A stretch of DNA of 64,000 nucleotides, from positions 18,190-82,189 of the forward strand of contig JAAEAF010014820.1 in assembly GCA_011037195.1 (NCBI GenBank), read 5' to 3'. The DNA is from Triatoma infestans. Lineage: Eukaryota; Arthropoda; Insecta; Hemiptera; Reduviidae. A program made the position numbers and the translations under genes. Shown here one piece after another: positions 20,025-31,460 of this stretch. Within the stretch, counting starts at the first letter, position 1. Each line of letters opens with the position of its first letter. Under the pieces are notes generated by a model. That model had not been told where the DNA came from. It was given only the letters and a program-made list of their open reading frames with translations, and searched no databases.

Positions 20025-20620
20025 GAGATGTCTTAGTGTGAGAACTTACTCACACACTTGACAGTGTATGAGTAAGACTAATATAAACGTCGCCTCACTG
20101 GAAGAGGGGATCATTATATCAGTAGTACATCATTATATCAGTAGCCACATTATTATATCACTATCATTTTTACAGCAGCAGTTGTACTTGAGTTCCGAGC
20201 GCGTCCCGTATTCAAGGTTTTACTTATAATTATTTTCATAGTTGTGCATATTAGTTTATTTATTATAATCATTTTAAATTAATTGTTATTTAACTCTTTT
20301 AATTATTTATATACTTTTATCAAATCGTATTAATTGTAGTTACCATTAGGCTCATTCACATTATTGCTAAAACATATTCTATTTTTATAAATTCAGTGTT
20401 AGTAATTCAAGCAATAACTCTCTAAACTAACTTCTGCCTAATAAATCCCTCTTCAAGACATCTAACTTCATACCTCAGGAATCACGACAATTGATTCCAA
20501 TTAAAATTTGTTTAAACCGAAAGTTTAAATCATTTAAAAAGAGTTAGGTTCTTCGAAGAGCGGCAAGGGACTAACCGTTATCAGGGAACTTGGAATAAAT
20601 TTGGATCCCTTGCGGATGAT
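20025..20620. repeat. LTR-like segment, tentative
   Basis: GTGTGAGAACTTACTCACAC forms a hairpin near 20036. A TATA-like AATATAAACG lies at 20080. TCATTATATCAGTAG is repeated two to three times at 20111-20160. The layout resembles a retroviral-type LTR followed by leader sequence, but no second LTR, primer-binding site or gag/pol was recognised. Confidence 0.3.
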
Positions 20621-21640
20621 CCAAAACTATGAAACTTTTATTGATCCAACCAATCACTCACAAAATGGGGACCGCATCTATCATAGATTCAGCACAGCGA
20701 TAGACGTTAAATTTATTCCATCATATTTGCTTTTATACGCTCCGGGTTAAACTGAAGCACCAGAAGCGGAGTCATTTATGGCTTCTTTTTAGTAGCAACG
20801 TCTGTATTGTGCACAGTTATAAATTTCAATTTCATATATATATAGCTTCGTAAGAAATGCATCCTCAACAAAAAACTGCATTATAAGCTTCCAGCTTTTA
20901 AAGCTTGGCAAATTTAAAAACATGAAGTAGGGAAAAAATAAGAGAAACCATAAAAAATGTTGAAGGAAGCGTGTGAAATGGAAGGCGTCAGAAAATTAGA
21001 CGATGTTGAAACTTAACAGTTTGGTTAACAGTTGAATAAAAGATGAAACATCAAAATGTAACTAGATCCAAAGACCACCATCGCTCCTTTCTTTGGAAGA
21101 CACTTCGATTTCCCCGATCTTTCTGTTCCTCACTCATTTTTTTTCTTTTTTTTTTTTTTTTGGAAGATATTTCATTACTAGACGCTTATCTTTATTACAT
21201 TGCTACTTCATACATTTATTCTTCTTCTCCCATTCTTTTTCCCTGTGCTCATTCTATATTTTCATTTATTTTCTTTACCGTTCTATTTTTATTCTTGTAT
21301 GTTTGGTTTATATTTTTTCTTTTTATTTATCAATTAAAATAAGCATTCGTTCAATTAGGATTATTCTAATATTTTTCTTATTTTATAGTGCTGCTTTTCT
21401 GTTTAAGTATTTTTAAATTATCCCCCCCCCCATCACCACCAAATCCGTTCAAGGACTGAAGAAGTAACAAGAGCATTAAAACAACAAATCTTGTTTAAAA
21501 AATTCACAAGACATTTTTTTATTGCTGGTAATACAATTATATATAAAATGTAAAATTTAATGTCACAAATTTAACGCAGAACTAACTAAATCCAATATTT
21601 TTTGCTTCTGATAATTATTAATAGTTGGTTGAATCATACA
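20621..21640. other. AT-rich, T-rich stretch, no gene seen
   Basis: T-rich frames at 21043-21416 give Phe/Leu/Tyr-rich translations from low-complexity DNA and are not credible genes. A (C)10 run lies at 21422. Confidence 0.45.
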
Positions 21641-21644
21641 TTAT

Positions 21645-22150
21645 ACTGAAGTGATAATTTAGAGGAAAGCTTAACCCTCGAAAATATTTCAAATAATAAT
21701 TAAGGATCGCTCCTTTATGTATATGAAAGTTAAAAGAAAATTCTACGAGCTGTTTTCCAGAGAAAATTGCGAAAAACACTGAAAATGCTGTTTAGTATAA
21801 TCGCACTTTCGGTTGATGAATTTTTTCTGAAACCTTCAGATACGGTGATAATAGTACCTAAACGGAATATCAAGTTTGAATTTTTCTACGATTTATCGTT
21901 TTTGATATATTTTATTCACACACACTCACACTCATAATACACAGACTTCAAAACCTGTATTTCTGGTGAATATAAATTTTTAAAATTAAGATACGATCGC
22001 AAAAAAAAAAGAGAATATCTGACGTGAAACACTTCACACGTCATGCTTTTACTACGAATAATACAACTGAAAAATTTCCTTTTAATTTGAAATATTCACT
22101 AAACGTTTAATTGGCTAGAGTATTACCAAAAATATAGTGGTGGGGGTTAT
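21645..22150 (+). repeat. Family A repeats, partial tandem copies
   Basis: 21645-22005 holds the second-half modules (CTTTCGGTTGATGAATTTT, CTAAACGGAATATCAAGTTT, CACACACTCACACTC, CGATCGCAA end). Immediately after, 22005-22150 starts a new copy with TCTGACGTGAAACACTTCAC. The head-to-tail arrangement is similar to 10545-12160. Confidence 0.6.
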
Positions 22151-22479
22151 TATTATTATTATTTTTTTTTTTATAGAAATGTACCTTTAATTTTCAGTAC
22201 ATTGTGTGGTAGCGCTGTCTGCAGCCTTCAGTAAGTCATGTTTTAAACTAGGTTTATAAGTGTGCCAGCATTCTCAGTTTAAAAAAAATTCAAAGAAAGA
22301 AGAACTCAGCTACCTATTTTGTAAATTCGTATTTTCAAAATGAAAAATTGAGATTCTTGCAAGCTTCTATGAATGAAGTACATTCACATGCAGGTGGCAG
22401 TGGCTTCTGTCACAAAAGGGGGGACATTTTAGTGGAAAGCAACCGTTTAAAAATCCATTTACCCCGGGAAAAATTTTTC

Positions 22480-23225
22480 TAATATTAGTGGTATATGTAT
22501 TATTAGTGGCAATAAAGGGAGCCCGAAAGCGCGGGACCTAAGCTATCCCTCCCGTCCAAAAAAAAACAACACAAAACACTAGTAAGAAGAAAAAAAAAAA
22601 CAGACAAAAAACACTGCTAAGAAGACTCTACCAACAATCTATCGCTGAGGCTACAATATCCTAAGATATGCTTAACTCCATTTCTCCACGCTTTCCCTTG
22701 AGTGTTGCTTTCCCAAATATGTGTGAAACCTAACGGTGGCGAAACGGGGACATTGACGTAGCTACTAGTACCCCGAATTCCCTAACTCTCTCATCACAAT
22801 TCTGACATGGATGTCCTTCCTATTTTGTGAAAATGATTGGCTACCCTTGTAGCCAAAGATAAGTTAGTATACTGGACTAGGAGGACTCTTAATTATATCG
22901 TATCAATGAAAGAAGATACGTACTTCACCTCTCCCTGTTTATATCTTTAATAAATCTTTTATCCTGGAGTGAGATCCCCATAGTGCCCACTCCTGTGCTT
23001 CTCCACTTCCCTTTTCCACCATTGTTTTGATTTCACTTGTCATAAAATTGTTTAGGTGACGTCAAAGCTGGCTCGGGACCACAAAATGGCAATGTGGATT
23101 GCCAACTTAGCCAATTCGTTCGCCCTCTTATTGCCGTCTATAACCGCATGTACAGGTACCCAGAAGAGCTCCACTCTGTTTCTCTGAGCGAGGCTCAGTC
23201 TTTTTCTACTATATTCATTATATGT
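22480..23225 (-). mobile_element. I-like LINE relic, RNase H end to 3' UTR
   Basis: The minus strand near 23210-23090 reads LAQRNRVELFWVPVHAVIDG then NKRANELAKLA, the last RNase H block. Near 22830-22640 it reads MSELCDERVRE, GFTHIWESNTQGKAW and KHILGYCSLSD, matching the C-terminal sequence of the element at 5923-6980 (HIWEDTAL ... DILGYYRL). Many frameshifts; the 3' UTR has GGTCCCGCGCTTTCGGG, similar in style to the other copy. Confidence 0.65.
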
Positions 23226-23269
23226 ATGCTTAGTGCACGAAATTAAAAAAAAATAAAATATATTGGAGC

Positions 23270-23705
23270 GAATTTGTGGGAATTATTGCAATGTAGTGAA
23301 GTACACTACAGTATCAGTCTGCGAGTGGTGGGGGCCTCTGTGGAGTGGGGGGGCCCCAACAAGCAGTGGAGCTAGCTAAGAGAGTGGGGGTGAGTTAGTC
23401 AGCGCTGTGTGAGAGACGAGTGCAAGTGAAGGCCGTCTCGCTAAGCTAAATTCACCTTAAACTGCAAAAGGGCCCTTTAAAGGACTATCGCCATCCCTAT
23501 TGAGGTGAGAGAGGTACTCCGCTGAGTGAGCGGACGTACGAGCAGCAATAGAAAGGCGGTACCGCAGGTGAGCTTTGTGTGGCGGTATTGGTGTTCCCCT
23601 TCCCCTCCCCTACACGGTGCATCGACAGCCTACTTGGTGGAAGACGGCGCGGCTCAGCAACGACACCTAACACTAAAAGACTTTTCCGGCTAAAACTCAT
23701 ATTTG
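23270..23705. other. GC-rich island, unassigned
   Basis: This stretch is clearly richer in G and C than its surroundings, with GTGGGGGGGCCCC and GGGCCCTTTAAAGG. It could be a transposon 5' UTR/promoter or a host promoter, but no following open frame supports either. Confidence 0.35.
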
Positions 23706-24097
23706 TGTTGTAACCTTATAGTTAATAGTATTAAGTATAAGATTGTACATAATAGTATTGAGTGTGGGTGTGTGTATATGTACCGTGTGTATGTGTGAGT
23801 ACGCATGTGAGTGTGTGTGTATAGTATACTTAGCGTAGATTACAGGAAGTTGTTTTATGTTTATTTGAAACAGTTAAAATATTTATTTTGTTTATTATTT
23901 TTCTTTGTGAATAATAGGACATATAAAGATAGTACTTTCTGTTATTATTCTTCTTTGTAAACGATAGAAAATATATCTTTTATTTTGTTATGAACCTAAC
24001 TCTGTTGTTAACCACCCCCTTTCCCATAAGCTAACACTACAACAATACAAAAGATAGCATTCATTTCCGGTAAAAACACCTAATATCGAAACATTTG
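23706..24097. other. TG-rich and AT-rich stretch
   Basis: A TG-rich run (23763-23822) leads into AT-rich DNA with an imperfect repeat of TTTCTTTGTGAATAATAGGA and TTCTTCTTTGTAAACGATAG (23899 and 23947). No gene was seen. Confidence 0.4.
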
Positions 24098-24240
24098 ACA
24101 CGATCGCAATACTTCTTCATCCACACGATCGCAATATTTCCTCATCCACACAATCGCAATACTTTCTCATCCACACGATCGCAATACTTCTTCATCCACA
24201 CGATCGCAATATTTCCTCATCCACACGATCGCATTACAAT
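24061..24240. repeat. 25-bp minisatellite grown from a family A end
   Basis: The family A end (CGGTAAAAACACC ... TTTGACA) leads into units starting CGATCGCAATACTTC at 24101, 24126, 24151, 24176, 24201 and a partial at 24226, each 25 bp. Units 1 and 4 are identical and units 2 and 5 are identical, giving a 75-bp higher-order period. Confidence 0.9.
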
Positions 24241-24676
24241 AGTATGAAGAAAATGGTGTTCCGGTACAGAATTCTCTGTTACCTTACTTTATTCTTTTCG
24301 GCTGCACTTATATACAATTTTACACCCGCTTATGTATTAGATTTTAGATTGTAAAGGGAATGGCTATAAAGTTCTACAGTGAACTTGAAGATCTATTTGA
24401 AGCCACTCTAGTTGTATTAGTGTTTGTTTGTATTGTATGTAGTCGTTTAAAAGTTTAAGAAGTTTTAGATTGTGTGTGTGTGTGGTGAGGTAGAGTTTGT
24501 TTGCGGTTTATGTTCACACATCAACTAACTCTGCAGTGTTGTCTGTCTGTGTAAGTATGTGGGTGTTTGTTTTGGGATGTTAGCGTGTAGGGCTGTCCAT
24601 ATTGTTGGGTCGACCCTGAAGTTATGTGTTTAGTCTAGTATCCCCAAGAGGGAGATCCCACTTATATAACATTAGT

Positions 24677-24713
<37 letters not shown>

Positions 24714-24940
24714 ATAATCTCAAATGAATTGTATAAAATTTCAAGTTTAAGGGTTCAATCAATTGTAAATTGTAAATTATAGTGAGAAAAAGCTGTCCTG
24801 ATAGTTTTATAATAGTTTTGTATTTTGTTCATTTATAGCCAAGAGCTAAATAAAATTAGAACAATGGCAGACTAGCGAGCGTTTTAAAGGACACAAGCAT
24901 TTATTACTCTTTTATTATCAATTATCTTTTATTATCTTAT
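24241..24940. other. Unassigned stretch with (AC)n
   Basis: No gene was seen. It contains TG runs and a perfect (AC)n microsatellite at 24680-24711. Confidence 0.5.
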
Positions 24941-24944
24941 TACT

Positions 24945-25545
24945 TCCCCTTAATCTTAATAATAAGAGAAAGTATTGCTATCGCGTCATATTATATCAAA
25001 TTTTTCGACATCATGTGTTCACCGGGTATACGTACATATATTGAGGCTCCCTTAGGTCGTTTTTAGCAAATGAAATGTATATGTATATCAAAATATCTCA
25101 GAAACGGTTCAAACTTGATATTTCGTTTATGTATCCATGGCCAAAGCATAAGTTTTTGGTCAAGATCGGTCAAAAAAAAAAAAAAATAAGTAACCACTTT
25201 GCTGAAAAGACTTTTAGATTTTCTTGAAAAACTACTTCAACAATTTTCACTAAACTTTGCCGACATATTCAGAGTCTGGATTTATCACTTTCAGAGTATG
25301 GAAAGCAACATATTTCCGGAAAAACTTTATATTTACGGATATGCGGAGCGACTTCAATCTTTTTTCTATAATGCTATTTAACTATATATTTAAGTGATAT
25401 GTTGCCGAAATTTTGTGTTTGAATAAAAATCGCTTGATCGGAAAACTTTACTGAATTTTTCTTTCAATTTGCTGCGATTTCCTGTTAAAGTTATTAATGA
25501 GTTTCTTTAAACTTGAAGTTCTAACAATATATGTATAAAATAAAT
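24945..25545 (-). repeat. Family A repeat, diverged
   Basis: TTAATAATAAGAGAAAGTATTGCTATCGCGTC, here in pieces: AAGAGAAAGTATTGC, then GTGTTCACCGGGTATACG, TTGAGGCTCCCTTAGGTCG and TTGATATTTCGTTTATG. Internal modules follow as far as TTGCTGCGATTTCC near 25470. Confidence 0.65.
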
Positions 25546-25554
25546 ATTGACCAG

Positions 25555-26637
25555 GGCGGGCGCCTTCTCTGGATGTATGTGGTTCAGAAAACGCCCAAAA
25601 ATTTAAGGTTTTCTCTCATGTTTCTAGTATTTTAGTGTACTCCTGATTATTATGTGAGGGTGGAAACTGGCAGGGTTCACTGCAGATTAAAATTATTTAG
25701 CAGAATGCTGGACTGGGCAATTAAAATAATGAATATGGCCGATGATTTTTTGCCTAAAATAATTTTCTTTAGACTTGCTGAGTTGGATAAAACTTGTAAG
25801 GTAGGTTAACTGGTTTTCGCAATTTCGGTTTTACTTAACTGTAATTGATAGAGTGGATATTCTGAAGAATCTTGCCGGATCCACTTTAAAACGCAGATGA
25901 GAAAGGAAATGATAAAATCATTCGAAGGTTGGCTGATCATTAAGGATATAGATGCTGTAATAAATTCTTCATTTAATATGCATTATCGCCATTGTAGTTC
26001 TTTGAAATTCGGGGAAGACTACTTACTGATTAAGTGCCATATAAGCAAAATCAGGATAATCGCGCAACTTAGATTATGTAATAAAAAATTTCCTTCCTTG
26101 TACCATAATGGTAGGCGGTATAGGTTTTACCCCGATAAAGAATGTACAGCATGTCCATTGAATGAAAAAGACAGCGTTTGTCATTTCCTTTTTCATTGTT
26201 TGCAGAATAGTGATTTTCGTACCAAATATTTAGCGAAATATATAGATGTTGCAGGAAACTGTTCCGAATTGCTCGCTATGGAAAACTTGTTTTACAATAT
26301 GGATTATGAAAGGATGCAGAATATATTTTTATTTATAAGTAGCTCTCTGGGTAGGAGATTCTTAATTTTATAATCAAGTTTTTAGTTTTGTTAATCAGTT
26401 GTATAATCTTAGTTTCTAGTTTTATTTTCCGTTTGTTTTTTGTTTTTTTTGTTCAAGCCATTGTGAGCATAATTTTCTGATAAACATACTTTCTGTAAGT
26501 CTTTTTCCATATTCTAAATTTATGTAAATTGATATAAGTAAGTTTTCAGTTTGTTTTGATTTATATAGTTTATGTTCATTTCTGTACCAACCAATTCCTT
26601 GTATGGGACACTTGTCCAAAAACAAATAAATAAACTT
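25555..26637 (+). mobile_element. LINE 3' part: RT thumb, C-terminal finger, 3' UTR
   Basis: Upstream pieces (about 25645-25800, frameshifted) read RVHCRLKLF and MLDWAI, then MADDFLPKIIFFRLAELDK, the typical block before the ORF2 C-terminus. 25897-26373 is open and contains KIRIIAQLRLCNKKFPSLYH and then CTACPLNEKDSVCHFLFHC, a CCHC-like finger. The 3' UTR is T-rich and ends AAACAAATAAATAAAC at 26621-26636, an (AAAT)n tail. It is 5'-truncated. Clade is uncertain, with R1- or LOA-like most likely. Confidence 0.7.
25897..26373 (+). pseudogene. LINE ORF2 C-terminal domain, open but truncated
   Basis: 158 codons with the finger C-x2-C-x8-H-x4-C (CTACPLNEKDSVCHFLFHC) near the centre, preceded by IAQLRLCNKK. 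It is younger looking than other LINE relics here because this piece has no stop. The RT part just upstream is frameshifted, so it is not a stand-alone gene. Confidence 0.7.
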
Positions 26638-26639
26638 AA

Positions 26640-28490
26640 CTTATTTTACTGTAAGTAACGTATAAATATATGTGTTCGTTATTTAATCGAAATTTAAATT
26701 TTCCGCCAACAGCTTATAATAATTTTATTTCGGGGAGGGTATTGTACTACTTTGATAATAATTTACTAATTTATTAGGCTGTGTCCTAAGAGTAGAGAGT
26801 TGGTAATCTATGCATTTTTCCCTCTCTCTGTTAGTCCCTCTCGCTAAGCAATACTCGGAGGAGTTAGTGCTAGATAACATTTGGACAAGTAAGTCGCCAT
26901 TTAACACTCGTTTTAAGTTGGTCGTAGTATATGCCAGTTCGGTTGTCCTTAATTATGAAAACCCAAGTTTGTTACTTCTGGTTTTCCTGGTTAGTGTTAA
27001 CAAGTGGTAAACTGGTCCTTTTGTCGAGTAAACGGCTCCGGTCTCTCCTGGCTGCTAGAGCTCAGTGTCACATGGTAGTCAGCAGTCTCAATGTTGCCAC
27101 TTCCAGTTTCCTGCCGTGCAGCTTCTGGGAGCCCGTTTAATTATTACCTACAATCATCAGCCAAGCAGGAGTGTATGGATCAAGACTCAAGAGTTACAGG
27201 CACTCTATAAGTTCTATTTCCTTAATCCTGTTTCTCCTCTCCCCTTGTCCCCGATATGAGCTAAGGACAAACTGGTCTTTCAACACTGGTAACCAGGATT
27301 TAGCGTTTTAAGGTAAGCACCATTCCTTTGGATGTTGAAAGTGATAATAAATAATATTTGCTACCCATTTTTAAATTTAATTTATATATTCATTTTGTCC
27401 ATATAATTTTAATATTTCAATTTCCCATTTTGCTCGCCCCATTGTATTATATTATATACAGTCTACTTAATATTTTCACTCAATTTACATTTTTTTTGCT
27501 GTTTTCTATTAATCAGAACCTACTCGAGGTATCTTACCTCATTTATATTGTTAATTATCTTTCCTGTATTTACTGTTCAGAGCCTATCAGAGGTTGAGAT
27601 AATTGGGTGTAAAAGGAGCTCACTCTTATTTTTATTTTGTTTTTTTTTTTTCGTGTTATTTACTAACCAATAAGCGAGTATAAAATTTATAGTTCCTGTA
27701 TATCTATTAATTAGAAAAGTTTGCTGATTAATTGAAGTCTTTTGACTTGAGGGGGGTTAAAGAACTTCCAACTTTGAACACTAGGAGACCCCACTAGGGG
27801 GAACCATTCGAACTTGTCATAAGAGGGGCAGTGAAAACTTTCTAAATAGAGACGATGGACTCCGTCTAAACAGAACTTAGCTCCCTCCGCTTAGAGAAAG
27901 GAATGAAGAAGCAGGGGGAAAAACAACTAATGATTTTTTGGAGCAGGACGAGGTAAAAACTTTGGAACGAAGGCAGTGGGATAGGAGACTTAGATCTCGT
28001 CACCCGCCAGCTTAAATTCGTTACCAACCATAGAAGAGAAATTTAAGCCCCGTCCACCACACTTACATGCTGATCGAGAATGCAGTCAAAATGACGGAGG
28101 AAGGAGCCAGCCACGCCCCTTGTCTACCAAGTTTCCTTATTGGCCTTATTTGGCTTTCAAGGTATAAAGCCTCTGAAGAGGCTCATTGCAACATGGGCGA
28201 AACTTCGGTTTTTAGCAAACCACTGACATGGTCTCAACCGGAAAACTCGTGTTTTTCAAAGAAATAGTTGTTATTACCTTTCTTATTTTTGAAGTGACGA
28301 GTTTAAACTCTTGAAAGTTTTTGCCACATTTGAATCTGAATGTCTGTCAGTCAATTTGAAGTTGTCAGTTGTATAAGTAATTACCTATAAGTTGCAACTA
28401 CTTTTTCTCTACTGCTAGCTGCACTTACAAGTTTCAAATACAACTACTTTAGTTGGGAAAAAAATAAAAAGCTGGAAAAGCAAATACAAT
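26640..28490. other. Unassigned stretch, mixed composition
   Basis: Patches of ordinary GC content (26800-27330 and 27750-28260) alternate with T-rich DNA. Short frames such as 26810-27010 and 28067-28267 have no recognisable domain or splice context. A hammerhead-like motif lies at 28173-28210. Confidence 0.35.
28173..28210 (+). ncRNA. Hammerhead-like core without helix I
   Basis: Box CTGAAGA (28173-28179), extra G, helix II GCTCAT/ATGGGC (28181-28186 with 28193-28198, one G-T pair), GAAA (28199-28202), helix III C-TTCG-G, then TT. Helices II and III are well formed, but the flanks do not pair as helix I, so it may be a relic or chance. Confidence 0.25.
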
Positions 28491-28494
28491 TACA

Positions 28495-29060
28495 ATTGTA
28501 ATGGGATCCGAATCTTTAGGATCATTAAGATTCGTAAAGATCCGAACCAAAAGTTATTCCCTACACAGGTCAAACTAGGGAGGGAGAATTCCATATATAC
28601 AGAGGCGACATAGCACTACAGAGAAGAGTCAGTCACCAGCGACTACTATCATCGACACCAGTCAGTCAGCATCATTCTACTTTCTAATTATTCAGCCAGC
28701 CTGTGTGTGTGTGTGTGTCTCTCTCTCTCTCTCTCTTAATTATTCTCTCCCATTTTACCTTATTCTTAATATCTTACAACCAGTGTAATGTCCTTGCAGT
28801 TTATTTTTCAATTTCATTATATCAGCGTTCACAGCACATCTACTAGTGTATTTCTTTTTAACATTCCTAAATTATCCCTAATTCTCTCTCCTTCTCATCA
28901 CATAAGAAGTACAATATCCACACAATTGTAGTTGTTAATTGTAATTACATTTCAACTATACATTTTGCCCAACTGTTATTGTACACTCTTAGTTCTTTAA
29001 TTTCATTTCCTCTTAGCGCAACACACTTCTGCTTTCTAGTTTTATTGTTTTGGTCGCCAC
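28495..29060 (+). repeat. Family E LTR-like repeat
   Basis: It begins TGTAATGGGATCCGAATC, the same start as at 40380. It then has a TATA-like ATATATACAGAGGCG, CAGTCAGTCAGCA, a TG/TC microsatellite, CTTGCAGTTTATTTTTC and ATTCTCTCTCC. The order matches both arms of the inverted pair at 40380-41135. A TG start, a TATA-like box and no coding sequence suggest a solo LTR. The 3' boundary is uncertain. Confidence 0.55.
28704..28738. repeat. (TG)n(TC)n microsatellite
   Basis: A compound dinucleotide run inside the family E repeat; the right arm at 41000-41041 has the equivalent (CT)n(TA)n run. Confidence 0.9.
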
Positions 29061-30445
29061 TATACTTTATTCCGCATCATTTCACCAGACTTCTATATCG
29101 CCTTACTATCCCAACATAAATCACACTTAAGACGACCGGTTAACATATGTAATTTCTAGTTTAATTTTATTTACAATTCCCATCCGCAAAACTTCACAGT
29201 CTGACAATTTGGATAGCAGAGATAAATATTAAACATTCCAATCTTATCAGTCATTTCCATAATTTTTAATTTTTTTTTTACTGGAAGAAATAATGGAATT
29301 ACAAAACAATCTTTAATAAATTACTGCCGCCCCCTCCTACCAAGGAGAGATAGTCTGTTTATTTTCTTTTATGTTCATTTCTACAATTCATGATTCATTC
29401 TCGTATATTATTTATGAAATGTTATATATTTTGACGAGTCACGAAATGAAATTACAATGCCAGGTTTTATTATTCTGTATTTTAATGATTGTATTATTTG
29501 AATATTTTAATAGAAAATGCTGCACAATGTAAATCAACCTTAAAATTATTGGAATTTCCCTTAAAAAACCCCTTCATCCCTCTCTTAATAGACATGAGTT
29601 AAAAACGGAAAAGAAAAAAGAAAGTTATTGCCTGTTGATTTTCAACCTCATGAAAACACAACTATCCGTGTGGGGGGGAGGTCAGAAAAATAAATGTTAA
29701 AGTTAATTTGAATAATTATATAATTTATATTCAATTTATTATTTAAATAAAACAGAAAAGAATAAAGAAAAATTAATTTTAAAATATTTGACTCCCACAA
29801 AATTATTATTATTATGAGATACAGAGTTTTCTCTTTTATTATTTCTATTTCATTGTTAGATTTTTTTCTTCGTATTTGAATTTCTACCCAAATAAATATT
29901 AACCCGTTTGGAAAATATAAAATGAAGAAGTTTCCCTACCGTCCTCCTCTTTTTCTTTTATTGGTAGACTGACTTTTACCAAGGGTATGAGGGAAAAACC
30001 AAGATTTTTCTTCTTTTCTTTTTTTTTTCCCTGGACCAATCAGACTTTATATCCAATTGGATACTTTATTTGGTCCATATATTGGTTTGCAAACTGAAAT
30101 GATTTGGATCAGACATTATATTTCTGCTGCCTCCCCTCCCCCACCACTTTCTCTACCGTTGTATACATTCTAATAAATATCTAATAAAAAAATGCTGTAA
30201 TATTAAACAATTTTTATAACAATTCTGAATTAATATTTATTTTTTATTTTTTTATCTTTATTTCGAATGTAAAGTATAATTTTAATTTTAAGATAATAAC
30301 TGAGCCAATAAATATAGAGATAATAACTAAGTTAATAATTTACGTATTTAGGTCACAAATTTAATAATTATCATTCTTGGATATTTTTTTCAAATAAAAA
30401 TAAAAATTTTGTAAGTATTTTTTATTTTAATCCTATTAAGAGGAA
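29061..30445. other. AT-rich stretch, no gene seen
   Basis: No recognised frames, repeats or exons. Confidence 0.45.
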
Positions 30446-30449
30446 GTAT

Positions 30450-30690
30450 TTTTTTTTTTTTTTTTTTTAATTTAAGGCCTGTCAACATCTATTGGTCATT
30501 AGAGCCCGGAGCATTCTCAGTGCACTGCCGGCCTCCGGACAGTGTTCTCTCGTTACGGACACCATCAGGCAGTGAGCTGTAGAGGCTCCTAGGAAGAAAA
30601 AATCTAAGTGTAGCAGAACAGCTGGACTCGAACCCGGATCCTCCGCGTGGGAGTCCAGTACGTTAACCACTTAACCATTCCCTTCCCTAT
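30450..30690 (-). mobile_element. SINE1, full length
   Basis: Read on the minus strand: box A TTAAGTGGTTAACGTACTGG, CTCCCACGCGGAGGATCC, box B GGGTTCGAGTCCAGC, then the body TCTTCCTAGGAGCCTCTACA, GAGAGAACACTGTCCGGAGG and TGACCAATAGATGTTGAC, and a poly(A) tail (the T-run at 30449-30469). It is the most complete SINE1 copy in the window. Confidence 0.9.
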
Positions 30691-30789
30691 ATGTTCTTTC
30701 AGCGAGTAGTTTAAATTTAAACCTAACTGGCAGGCCCCTTTGGTACTCAGGGGAAGGGTATACAAAATCCTTTTAAATCAATTTAATAT

Positions 30790-31460
30790 TGGAAAAGTGT
30801 TACGTTTTTATCTGTGCAATTTAACAATCGCAAGTTTCAAAGAAAATCGTCCCAGATGTTATCTTTCTAAATTTTTTTTTTTTTTTTTAGGCGTAATTAA
30901 CGTCCATCTACCAAATTAGGTGTCGTAGACGGGGGCAGAAGCACCCACTTTACTATTAACATTTTTTAAACAAATATAAAATTTAGCAGTTATACGCGGG
31001 ACTCGAACTGGGAATCTCCCACTTACAAGTCCATACTCATAACCACTACACCAACAACCGCCCCAGTTTTCCTAAATAATCAAAGACTAATTCTGTAATG
31101 TTGCACTTCTGGTCAATTGATTTTCTTCAAATTGGGAATGCTAGCAATGCTACTAATACTAAAAATAATACTAAAAAGTGATTGGCATTTATCTGTGTAG
31201 ATAGTACACGAAGTTTAACGAGAAAATCACGAAAAACTAAAGAAAAAACAAACACCTCCATTAAATTCGCACATCCAGTTGATGGATTTTAACTGATACC
31301 TTATTGTCAGATACGGTAGTGGTACCAAAATGGAATACTAAGTTGAGATATTGACTTTGAGATATTTTGTACACACCCATACCATTCGGTAAAAAACATT
31401 ATTTTCGTATTACGATATATATTTCCAGTTGAGTACGAGAAACTAGGAATAAGAGAAAGT
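30790..31460 (+). repeat. Family A repeat, interrupted by a SINE
   Basis: AAGTTTCAAAGAAAATCGTC before 30888 and TAATGTTGCACTTCTGGTC after 31064 are consecutive family A modules. The copy ends AAGAGAAAGTAAAATG near 31452. It is diverged. Confidence 0.6.
30888..31064 (-). mobile_element. SINE3, tRNA-derived, inserted in family A
   Basis: The minus strand reads GGCGGTTGTTGGTGTAGTGG (box A), CTTGTAAGTGGGAGATTCCC, AGTTCGAGTCCCGCG (box B), and then a body unrelated to SINE1 with AAAGTGGGTGCTTCTGCC and GGTAGATGGACGTTAATTA. It ends in a poly(A), seen as the T-run at 30871-30887. Only one copy is in the window. Confidence 0.75.

Noticed and set aside
21043..21416. Two overlapping Phe-rich frames that look like membrane proteins
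   Set aside because: They are translations of T-rich low-complexity DNA with no splice context or homology.
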